The notes under the pieces were generated by a model. That model was not told the DNA's origin. It was given only the letters and a program-made list of their open reading frames with translations, and made no database searches. DNA of 45,599 bases. Origin: an uncultured Collinsella sp. (GTDB lineage: Bacteria > Actinomycetota > Coriobacteriia > Coriobacteriales > Coriobacteriaceae). Positions 22,242 through 29,599 of this stretch are shown here, piece by piece. Positions within the stretch are counted from its first letter, which is position 1; each line of letters begins with the position of its first letter. The stretch is taken from assembly GCA_947001705.1 (NCBI GenBank), contig CAMQHT010000015.1, positions 1 to 45,599 of the forward strand, read 5' to 3'. Made by a program: the position numbers and the translations under genes.

Positions 22242-24695
22242 CTAGCCGCGGACTTCGCCGTTTACGCCTTTGCATACCTTGGTGACAATCTTCTGGTGCG
22301 CTTTCTCGACCTCTTCGCTGGTAAGCGTGTGGTCGTCGGAGCGATACGTAAGCGCAAAGGCCATGGACTTTTTGCCCGCTCCGATGCGGATGGGATCGCG
22401 GTAGACGTCGAACAGGCGCACGCCCTCGAGCAACTTACCGCCGGCGCTCGTAATGCGGCGCTCAAGATCCTCACAGGTCACGGAGTTGTCAACCACAATG
22501 GCAAGGTCGTGCTCAACGGCCGGGTACTGCGAGAACTCACGGTAGTTCTCCTGGTTGCGGGCGCCCTTGATCAGCTTGTCCAAGTCGAGCTCAAAGGCAA
22601 CGACGACCTCATCGATGCCCATCGCCTCGCGCGCCTCGGGGTGAATCTCGCCGACCCAGCCCAGCACGGTTCCGCCGGACAGAACCTCGGCCGCACGACC
22701 CGGCTGCAAAAAGGCATAGCCCTCGCCCTCGACGGGACGGAAGCGAACCTTCTCGATGCGCAGCTGGGCAAGCAGCTCCTCGACGATGCCCTTGCCAAAG
22801 AAGAAGCGCAGCTTGCGGTACTTCATGTTCCAGGACTGCTCGCTCCACTGGCCCGAGAGCACACCCGCGACGGACTTGGTCTCCTTGGGCAGGCTGGCAT
22901 TCTCGCGACCATGGAACAGGCTGCCGACCTCGTACAGGTGCACGTTGGGCGTGCCGTGGGCCTCGTTATAGGCAACGGACTGCAGTAGGCCCGGCAACAG
23001 CGAGCGGCGCATCTCGGTCTGCTCGGCCACCAGCGGGTTCATGAGCACCACGGGGCAGCCGCGACCCTCGGTGGGCATGCCGATCTTCTCCAGGTCGCCC
23101 GGGGCGGCAAAGCCAAAGGTCGTGGTCTCGTTGAGGCCGCAGGCGCGCAGGATCTCGCCGACCTTGCGGGTGAGCTTCTGCTCGCGGGTCAGGCCGCCGA
23201 TGTGGTTCTTAGCGGCCGGGATGGTCGCCGCCACACGGCCCATGCCCCATAGGCGCAGGACCTCCTCGATCAGGTCGATCTCGCGCGGCAGGTCGGGACG
23301 GAAGCTCGGCGGGGTAACCATAAAGTCCTCGCCGTCGCGCTCGACGGTGCAGCCCAGACGGGTGAGCGAACGCTCGATAAAGTCGGGCTCGATGTCGGCA
23401 CCGCAAATGGCGTGCACGCGGGCCAGGCGCAGCTTAATGCTGTCGATGGTCTTGGGCGCGGGGAAAACGTCGACATAGCCGGGAGCAACCTCGCCGCCGG
23501 CGATCTCCTCGATCAGCGCGCAGGTAACGTTGGCGACATCCACGCAGCCGGTCTCGTCGACCTGGCGCTCAAAGCGAATGGAGGCGTCGGAGATCAGCGA
23601 CAGATCGCGGCTGGTGTGCGAGGTGCGACCGGCGTTGAAGCAGGCGCTCTCGACCATCACGTCGACGGTATCGTCCTCGATCTCGGAATCCATGCCGCCC
23701 ATAACGCCGGCCAGCGCCACGGGGCGCTCGCCGTCGGTGATAAGGCCCATGCCGGCGTCGAGCGTACGCTCCTCGCCGTCGAGCGTCGTGAACTTCTCAT
23801 CCTGCTGGGCGGCGCGAACCACCACGCGGCGGTGGCCATCGCGCTCGGCAAAGGTGTCCAGGTCAAAGGCGTGCAGCGGCTGACCGGTGAGCATCATCAC
23901 ATAGTTGGTGATGTCGACGATATTGTTGTGCGGGCGCACGCCCAGGGCGTTAAGGCGCTTGACCATCCAGTCGGGCGAGGGGCCGACCTTCACGTTACGT
24001 ACGATGCGGGCGACGTAGCGGTCGCACAGGCCCTCGTCGGCAATCTCGACGGAAAGCTCGTCGTCGGTCGCGCGGCCGGTCTCGGCCTTGATGGCGGGCA
24101 GCTCAACGTGGAAATCGCGGTCGAAGATGGCGCCGGTCTCGCGGGCCATGCCGATCATGGACAGGCAGTCGGGGCGGTTGGGCGTGATCTCGCAGTCGAG
24201 CACAGTGTCGCTCGAACCCACGTACTCGGCAAACGGCATGCCGCAGGGCGTATCCTCGGGCAGGATCATAATGCCGGAGTGGTCGCCGCCCAGGCCGAGC
24301 TCGCGTGCGGAGCAGTTCATGCCCATGGACACGACGCCGCGGAGCTTGCTCTTCTTGATTTTGACGTCGCCGGGAAGCACGGCGCCGATCATGGCCGTGA
24401 CGATGTGGTCGCCGGCCTCGAAGTTCTGCGCGCCGCAGACGATTTGCAGTGGAGCGGGATTGCCGTCGGCGTCGAGGTTCTTGTCACCCACGTCGACCGA
24501 GCACACATACATGTGGTCGCTATCGGGGTGCGGGGTCTTGGTGAGCACCTTGGCGGTCACCACGTGGTCGAAGGACTCGCCCACGGTGTCGATCGCCTCG
24601 ACCTCGGTGCCGGTACGGATATATTCGTCCGAAAGGGTCTTGGGATCCTCCGGAATATCGATCATGGTCTTGAGCCAGTCGTAAGAAACGCGCAT
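22242..24695 (-). CDS. pheT: Phenylalanyl-tRNA synthetase beta subunit, 817 aa
   Basis: Domains in order: N-terminal B1 (MRVSYDWLKTMIDIP), tRNA-binding OB fold (residues ~40-150; VCGAQNFEAGDHIVTAMIGA), B3/B4 editing domain (~210-390; DITNYVMMLTGQPLHAFD, ALAGVMGG), B5 (~400-475), catalytic-like core (~490-690; SLLPGLLQSVAYNEAH), and the C-terminal FDX-ACB anticodon-binding domain (YPAVEHDLAIVVD, RSDDHTLTSEEVEKAH). Forms the alpha2-beta2 enzyme with PheS. ATG 24695 follows AAAGGAGA. Length is normal. It is separated from pheS by 160 bases containing a palindrome. Confidence 0.98.
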   Translation of the reverse strand: MRVSYDWLKTMIDIPEDPKTLSDEYIRTGTEVEAIDTVGESFDHVVTAKVLTKTPHPDSDHMYVCSVDVGDKNLDADGNPAPLQIVCGAQNFEAGDHIVTAMIGAVLPGDVKIKKSKLRGVVSMGMNCSARELGLGGDHSGIMILPEDTPCGMPFAEYVGSSDTVLDCEITPNRPDCLSMIGMARETGAIFDRDFHVELPAIKAETGRATDDELSVEIADEGLCDRYVARIVRNVKVGPSPDWMVKRLNALGVRPHNNIVDITNYVMMLTGQPLHAFDLDTFAERDGHRRVVVRAAQQDEKFTTLDGEERTLDAGMGLITDGERPVALAGVMGGMDSEIEDDTVDVMVESACFNAGRTSHTSRDLSLISDASIRFERQVDETGCVDVANVTCALIEEIAGGEVAPGYVDVFPAPKTIDSIKLRLARVHAICGADIEPDFIERSLTRLGCTVERDGEDFMVTPPSFRPDLPREIDLIEEVLRLWGMGRVAATIPAAKNHIGGLTREQKLTRKVGEILRACGLNETTTFGFAAPGDLEKIGMPTEGRGCPVVLMNPLVAEQTEMRRSLLPGLLQSVAYNEAHGTPNVHLYEVGSLFHGRENASLPKETKSVAGVLSGQWSEQSWNMKYRKLRFFFGKGIVEELLAQLRIEKVRFRPVEGEGYAFLQPGRAAEVLSGGTVLGWVGEIHPEAREAMGIDEVVVAFELDLDKLIKGARNQENYREFSQYPAVEHDLAIVVDNSVTCEDLERRITSAGGKLLEGVRLFDVYRDPIRIGAGKKSMAFALTYRSDDHTLTSEEVEKAHQKIVTKVCKGVNGEVRG

Positions 24696-24754
24696 CTAAC
24701 TGGTCTCCTTTCATAAATGCGGCTTTGAGCCAAAAACTGCAACGGAGACGGGTT

Positions 24755-24847
24755 TTCCAAGTGCCGCAGATTGCCTTGAAAGAGGAGGGCCGCGTACTTA
24801 GGTACGCAACCGACGATTGAAAGGCAAGGTGCGGTGCTTGGGAAAGC
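24755..24847. repeat. 93-bp palindrome between pheS and pheT
   Basis: Arms 24755-24779 and 24823-24847 pair as TTTTCCAAGTGCCGCA/TTGCCTT against AAGGCAA/TGCGGTGCTTGGGAAA with few mismatches. In the interior is a separate perfect hairpin GCGTAC-TTAG-GTACGC at 24794-24809. The element begins 9 bases after the pheS stop and ends about 60 bases before pheT. It would form a long RNA hairpin within the operon transcript; there is no T run, so it is not an ordinary terminator. Confidence 0.85.
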
Positions 24848-24855
24848 CGCCGGGC

Positions 24856-25932
24856 CTAGAACTGATTTAAGAAGCGCATATCGCCCGTCATAAGCGTTCT
24901 GAGGTCGGGCAGGTCGTAGCGCAGGGCCGCGACGCGCTCGGCGCCAATACCAAAGGCGAAGCCGGTGTACTTCTCGGGGTCGATGCCGCAGTTGATCAGG
25001 ACGTTGGGGTCGACCATGCCGCAGCCCAGGATCTCGATCCAACCGCTGTGCTTGCAGAAGTTGCAGCCCTTGCCGCCGCAGACGTGGCAGCTCACGTCCA
25101 CCTCACAGCTGGGCTCGGTGAAGGGGAAGAAGTGCGGGCGGTAACGCGTCTTGCGATCCTCGCCAAACATGCACTTAACAAAGTAGTCGAGCGTGCCCTT
25201 GAGGTCGCCAAAGGTGATACCCTCGTCGACGACCAGGCCCTCGATCTGGTTGAACTGCGGCAGGTGGCAGGCGTCGGCCGTGTCGGGACGATAGACGGTG
25301 CCCGGGCAGATCATGTAGATGGGCGGCTTCTGCGACTCCATAGTGTGGATCTGCACGCCCGAGGTCTGGGTGCGCAGCAGCACGTCGGACTCGCCGTGGG
25401 CGTGGGCCTCGGGGTGCGCGACGCTGCCGGGGTTGTTGTCGACCACGTAGAAGGTATCGCGGGCCGAGCGGCTCGGGTGATCCATGGGGGCGTTGAGCGC
25501 GGTGAAGTTGTAGTAGGAGGTGTCGACCATGGGGCCGGACTCGACGGTGTAGCCGATACCGCAGAAGATGTCCTCGGCCTCCTCGATGATCTGCTTGATC
25601 AGGTGCTGGTGGCCGATCTGCGGACGGATGCCCGGCAGCGTGATGTCGACGGCGTCGTGCTCCAGTGCGCGCTTGAGGGCGGCGGCCTTCATCTCGGTGT
25701 TGCGCTCGTCGAGCATGCCCTCAATCAGCTGGCGCATCTCGTTGGCTCGCTTGCCCATCACGGGACGATCCTCGGGGGCGAGCTTGCCCATCATGCGCAT
25801 CAGGCCGGTGATGCGGCCCTTGCGGCCGAGCAGCTCAACGCGCGCAGCCTCGAGCTTGGCTGCGTCGTCGGCGCCTGCGACGAGCTCCTTGGCCTCTTCC
25901 TCGAGTTTGACCAGATCATCAATCAGACTCAT
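24856..25932 (-). CDS. pheS: Phenylalanyl-tRNA synthetase alpha subunit, 358 aa
   Basis: N-terminal coiled coil (residues 1-90; VKLEEEAKELVAGADDAAKL, GRKGRITGLMRMMGKL) binds tRNA-Phe. The class II core follows: motif 1 around IKQIIEEAEDIFCGIGYTV, FTALNAPMDHPSR, motif 2 (RTQTSGVQIHTM), phenylalanine pocket FNQIEGLVVD, and motif 3 GFAFGIGAERVAALRY. Cys residues in CDVSCHVCGGKGCNFCK form a zinc-binding-like knuckle, seen in some orthologues but not in the E. coli enzyme. ATG 25932 follows GGGAAG. It is expressed behind the T-box leader. Confidence 0.97.
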   Translation of the reverse strand: MSLIDDLVKLEEEAKELVAGADDAAKLEAARVELLGRKGRITGLMRMMGKLAPEDRPVMGKRANEMRQLIEGMLDERNTEMKAAALKRALEHDAVDITLPGIRPQIGHQHLIKQIIEEAEDIFCGIGYTVESGPMVDTSYYNFTALNAPMDHPSRSARDTFYVVDNNPGSVAHPEAHAHGESDVLLRTQTSGVQIHTMESQKPPIYMICPGTVYRPDTADACHLPQFNQIEGLVVDEGITFGDLKGTLDYFVKCMFGEDRKTRYRPHFFPFTEPSCEVDVSCHVCGGKGCNFCKHSGWIEILGCGMVDPNVLINCGIDPEKYTGFAFGIGAERVAALRYDLPDLRTLMTGDMRFLNQF

Positions 25933-26016
25933 GTCTTCCCTTTCGTCTCTCGCGCTCTCCGTTTGCCGAGGCGGCTGCCGCCGTCTGGCGTTGTGAAAAC
26001 GCGGCCCGGTTCGGTA

Positions 26017-26310
26017 ATAAAAAACCGTCCTCGGGCGTGTGCATTGCCCAAGGACGGTTGAATTCCGCGGTACCACCTTGTTTGACCCGGCGGATGTCTG
26101 GCCCGCCGTGCCCACTCTGCGCCCCTTATCGCGAGGCTCACGGCTTCCCTACTGGGGCTTCGCCGCCGCTAGCCGCGCGCCCGTTGAGGTCGCTGCTCGG
26201 GAGTGAACGCTTGGCCCTTGCCACCGCAGGAAGGCTTGCAGCCCATGACCTTCCCTCTCTTGCCGGCGACGCGGCGGGCAAAACCCTCTCCGTCAACGCA
26301 TTGGGCTACA
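26017..26310 (-). ncRNA. T-box leader (tRNA-Phe sensing) of pheST
   Basis: The minus strand carries the T-box antiterminator core AAGGTGGTACCGCGGAA (26079-26063), followed by a terminator hairpin ACCGTCC/GGACGGT (26058-26024) and a T run (26023-26017). Upstream (to about 26310) is a GC-rich structured leader that should contain stem I; I could not fix the specifier loop with certainty. The bulge UGGU would pair with the ACCA end of uncharged tRNA, so discriminator A is required, which tRNA-Phe at 192-264 has. Uncharged tRNA-Phe would stabilise read-through. The 5' boundary is approximate. Confidence 0.9.
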
Positions 26311-26437
26311 GGATACCACATTGTGTGGGCGTATCGCCGCGTTCCGTTTTGTTCGTGCTGGGTACAAGGCAGGTAGCTGTGCAAACTGGCCGCGCGCCCA
26401 CCCGTGGCGCTCGACCTGCGAGATCAAGGATATAGGT

Positions 26438-27979
26438 ATGGGAAAGAAACTCGATAAGAAGGCCAAGGCGGGCAAGAGCATCAAGAAGCTCCGCAAGCTC
26501 GAAGGCAAGCTGTGGACTCGCGAGTACCTGCTCAAGATTGCCGAGTTCGATGGAGCGACGATTGCTCCTGCCAACGGCGCAGCAGCGCGTGCCGACGCCA
26601 TGGGCACGCTTGCCGGCGAGCATCACAAGCTGCTGACCAGCGAGAAGTCCGTTGAGCTCGTGCGCTCGCTGGCGCGCGAGACCGTCGCCGGCGGCAAAAT
26701 CGACGACCCTCAGCTGCTCGACGAGATCCGTGTGCTCGGCCGCGATCAACGTGAGGCCAGTGCCATCCCCACCGAAGAAGCCGAGGCCTGGACCAGGCTC
26801 ACCTGCGAGGCGGACGCCGTGTGGCACAAGGCCAAGGCAGCCAACGACTGGGCGAGCTTTGAGACCTATGTGGATAGAATCGTCGCCCAACTTAAGCATC
26901 AGGCCGAGCTCATGGACCCCAAGCGCGATCCATACGACGTTTGGCTCGACCAGTACGAGCGCGGCCTTTCCGCCAAGAGCTTCGATGCGTTTTGCGATGA
27001 GGTCAAGGCCACGGTCGTGCCGCTCGTGCACGCCATCGGCGAGCGCGGCCAGCAGCCGGCTGCCGACTTTTTGCACGCCCACGTGCCCGAGGCTGCCCAG
27101 CGCGCCATGAGCTTCGACCTTATGAAGCTTGTCGGCCTGGACCTGGACGACACCACGCTTGCCTTTACCGAGCATCCGTTTAGCGAGGGCTTTGCCGTGG
27201 GTGATGCGCGCATCGCGACGCACATCTACGAGGACGACTGCATCTCCAACGTCTACAGCATCATCCACGAGGCCGGGCACACCATGTACGAGCTGGGCGT
27301 CAATCCCGCCTATGCGCGCACGTGCTTGGAGGGCGGCACCTCCATGGGCATCCACGAGAGCCAGAGCCGCTTCTTTGAGAACACCGTTGGTCGCAGCCGC
27401 GCCTTTATGGGACCGCTGCTCGAGGTGCTGCGTCGTCACGCGCCCGAGGTCTACGGCGACGTCGACGAAGACACGCTCTACCGCGCCGTGAACATCGCGC
27501 AGCCGTCGTTGATCCGCACCGAGGCCGACGAGCTCACCTATCCGCTGCATATTATGGTGCGCTACCAGATTGAGCGTATGCTGTTTGCCGGCGAGGCTGC
27601 GGCCAAGGACATCCCCGCGCTTTGGAACCGCTTTATGGACGAGTACCTGGGCATTCCCGTTCCCGACGACACGCACGGCTGCCTGCAGGATACGCATTGG
27701 AGCGGCGGTTCGTTTGGCTACTTCCCCACGTATGCGCTGGGTAGCGCCTACGATGCCATGTTTGTGCCGGCCATGTGCCGCGACGGCGTCGACCTTACCG
27801 GTGCCTGCGCGAGCGGCGATCTGGCGCCCGTCCGCGCGTGGCTGGGCGAGCACATTTGGCAGTGGGGCCGCGCCAAGGACGCGCCGGAACTCATCAAGGG
27901 CGCCTGCGGCATGGCCTTTGACGCCCGCTACTACTGCAGCTACCTGCAGGACAAGTTCACCACACTGTACGAGCTGTAA
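26438..27979 (+). CDS. M32-family (Taq-type) metallocarboxypeptidase, 513 aa
   Basis: Removes C-terminal residues from peptides in the cytoplasm. The zinc motif is HEAGH in SIIHEAGHTMYELGV (about residue 284), with the third ligand Glu in MGIHESQSRFFENTVGRS, both diagnostic of M32. Other family blocks are DPYDVWLDQYERGLSAKSFD, EHPFSEGFAVGDARIAT, and YPLHIMVRYQIERMLFAGE. Length is typical (~500). ATG 26438 follows AAGGA; the basic start MGKKLDKKAKAGKSIKKLRK is longer than in most relatives. Divergent from the pheS leader. Confidence 0.95.
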   Translation: MGKKLDKKAKAGKSIKKLRKLEGKLWTREYLLKIAEFDGATIAPANGAAARADAMGTLAGEHHKLLTSEKSVELVRSLARETVAGGKIDDPQLLDEIRVLGRDQREASAIPTEEAEAWTRLTCEADAVWHKAKAANDWASFETYVDRIVAQLKHQAELMDPKRDPYDVWLDQYERGLSAKSFDAFCDEVKATVVPLVHAIGERGQQPAADFLHAHVPEAAQRAMSFDLMKLVGLDLDDTTLAFTEHPFSEGFAVGDARIATHIYEDDCISNVYSIIHEAGHTMYELGVNPAYARTCLEGGTSMGIHESQSRFFENTVGRSRAFMGPLLEVLRRHAPEVYGDVDEDTLYRAVNIAQPSLIRTEADELTYPLHIMVRYQIERMLFAGEAAAKDIPALWNRFMDEYLGIPVPDDTHGCLQDTHWSGGSFGYFPTYALGSAYDAMFVPAMCRDGVDLTGACASGDLAPVRAWLGEHIWQWGRAKDAPELIKGACGMAFDARYYCSYLQDKFTTLYEL

Positions 27980-28075
27980 GGATTGACCAGCACGCCATCG
28001 CCAACGCCAACTATGTTGACGCCAATGTCTTGGCAACGTCAGCGAAAACGACCCTAAGCGAGCAAGGTGACGTGA

Positions 28076-28187
28076 AATGAAAGGGCGCTGACCTTCTGGT
28101 CGCGCCCTTGAAATTGAACGTCAGATTGCCGCTTAGGGGCGTTTGCAGCGTCGAGCAGTTACGCGGTTTGGTAAAACCGCGTAACTA
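28076..28187 (-). terminator. Hairpins between the carboxypeptidase and glmM
   Basis: AGTTACGCGGTTT/AAACCGCGTAACT (28157-28186) overlaps the glmM stop, and AAGGGCGCGACC/GGTCAGCGCCCTT (minus strand, 28108-28080) is followed by TTTCATTT. The second is a plausible terminator for glmM; either could also slow transcription from the convergent carboxypeptidase gene. The rest of the 205-base gap is featureless. Confidence 0.55.
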
Positions 28188-29516
28188 CAGAGCCTCGAGT
28201 GCGTTGGCGATGCGCTTCATGGCGGCATCGGCGGATGCTTGGTCGGGCGCCTCGGCCAGCACGCGGATAACCGACTCGGTTCCGCTCTTGCGTACGAGCA
28301 CGCGGCCCTCGCCTGCCAGCGCAGCCTCGGCCTCGGCGATGGCGTTCTGCACGCCCATGTTCTCGAGCGCGGCGTCCTTGTCCGCCACGCGCACGGCCAC
28401 CTGCGCCTGCGGTAGCAGCTTGCACGGAGCCGTGAGCTGCGAGAGCGTCTCGCGCTCGGCGCGGATCACTTCCATCACGCGCAGCGAGGTCATAATGCCG
28501 TCGCCCGTGCGCTCGATATCGCCAAAGATCGTATGGCCCGTCTGCTCGCCGCCCAGGCTGTAACCGCCCTCGCGCATCTTGGCATACACGTGGCGGTCGC
28601 CCACACCGCTGGTCACGGCACTTAGGCCGGCAAGCTCCAACGACTTGATCAGGCCAAAGTTGCTGGCAATCGTCGGAACCACGGTACCGCCCGAAAGGCG
28701 ACCGTGCTTGTTCAGGTACACGCCGCACACGTACAGGATCTGGTCGCCATCGACCACGCGGCCGCGCTCGTCCACGGCCAGGCAGCGGTCGGCATCGCCG
28801 TCATAGGCAAAGCCCACGTCCAAGCCCTGCTCCACCACGTGGCGCTGCAGACGCTCCATATGCGTGGAGCCGCAGTCGACGTTGATGTTAAAACCATCAG
28901 GCGCGGCATTGATCACGCGCACGTCGGCGCCCAGCGCGTCGAACACCGGCTTGGCCACCGAGGACGCCGAGCCGTTGGCGCAGTCGATGCCGATCTTGAC
29001 GCCCTGCAGCGAAAAGTTCGCGCTGGCGATGAGCGAGGCAATGTAGCGGTTGCGGCCCTGCATGTAGTCCACCGTGGCGCCGATGTGGTTGCCCGTGGCC
29101 AGTGGCACCTCGCTCTTGCCATCGACGTAGTCCTCGATGAGCTCCAGTACGTCCTCGTCCATCTTAAAACCGTCGCTATTGACGAGCTTAATGCCGTTAT
29201 CGCAAAACGGGTTGTGGCTCGCGCTGATCATGATGCCGCAATCGAAGCAGCCTTCCACGGTCTGATGTGCTACACCCGGCGTGGGGATCACGTGCAGCAT
29301 ATAGGCGTCCGCACCGCTCGCGACCAGGCCACTCACCAGCGCCGCCTCGAACATATAACTCGAGCGACGCGTGTCCTTACCCACGATGACGCGCGCCTTG
29401 CGCTCGCGGTTGGCGCCGTAATACCAGCCCACAAAACGGCCAATCTTATAAGCGTGCTCTACCGTCAGCCCAACGTTAGCCTCACCGCGAAAGCCGTCGG
29501 TGCCAAAGTACTTCAT
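28185..29516 (-). CDS. glmM: Phosphoglucosamine mutase, 443 aa
   Basis: Converts glucosamine-6-phosphate to glucosamine-1-phosphate for peptidoglycan precursor synthesis. Motifs: MKYFGTDGFRGEANVGLT, the phosphoserine loop GIMISASHNPFCDNGIK (Ser about residue 100), metal loop AYDGDADRCLAVD, sugar-binding GGEQTGHTIF, and phosphate-binding RKSGTESVIRV. The length matches GlmM rather than phosphomannomutases. ATG 29516 follows GGAGA. It lies 83 bases downstream of the DUF4012 gene with a hairpin in between. Confidence 0.96.
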   Translation of the reverse strand: MKYFGTDGFRGEANVGLTVEHAYKIGRFVGWYYGANRERKARVIVGKDTRRSSYMFEAALVSGLVASGADAYMLHVIPTPGVAHQTVEGCFDCGIMISASHNPFCDNGIKLVNSDGFKMDEDVLELIEDYVDGKSEVPLATGNHIGATVDYMQGRNRYIASLIASANFSLQGVKIGIDCANGSASSVAKPVFDALGADVRVINAAPDGFNINVDCGSTHMERLQRHVVEQGLDVGFAYDGDADRCLAVDERGRVVDGDQILYVCGVYLNKHGRLSGGTVVPTIASNFGLIKSLELAGLSAVTSGVGDRHVYAKMREGGYSLGGEQTGHTIFGDIERTGDGIMTSLRVMEVIRAERETLSQLTAPCKLLPQAQVAVRVADKDAALENMGVQNAIAEAEAALAGEGRVLVRKSGTESVIRVLAEAPDQASADAAMKRIANALEAL

Positions 29517-29520
29517 GCGC

Positions 29521-29560
29521 TCTCCTTACAAAATAGGGGCGAACAGATTGCCTGTCCGCC
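29521..29560 (-). terminator. Hairpin between the DUF4012 gene and glmM
   Basis: Minus strand: GGGGCGGACAG pairs with CTGTTCGCCCC, then TATTTTG, ending just before the glmM ribosome site. Likely a weak terminator for the DUF4012 transcript; partial read-through into glmM is possible. Confidence 0.6.
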
Positions 29561-29599
29561 CCAAAATGGTACTCGATTATCTGCGCTACCAGAAAAACC

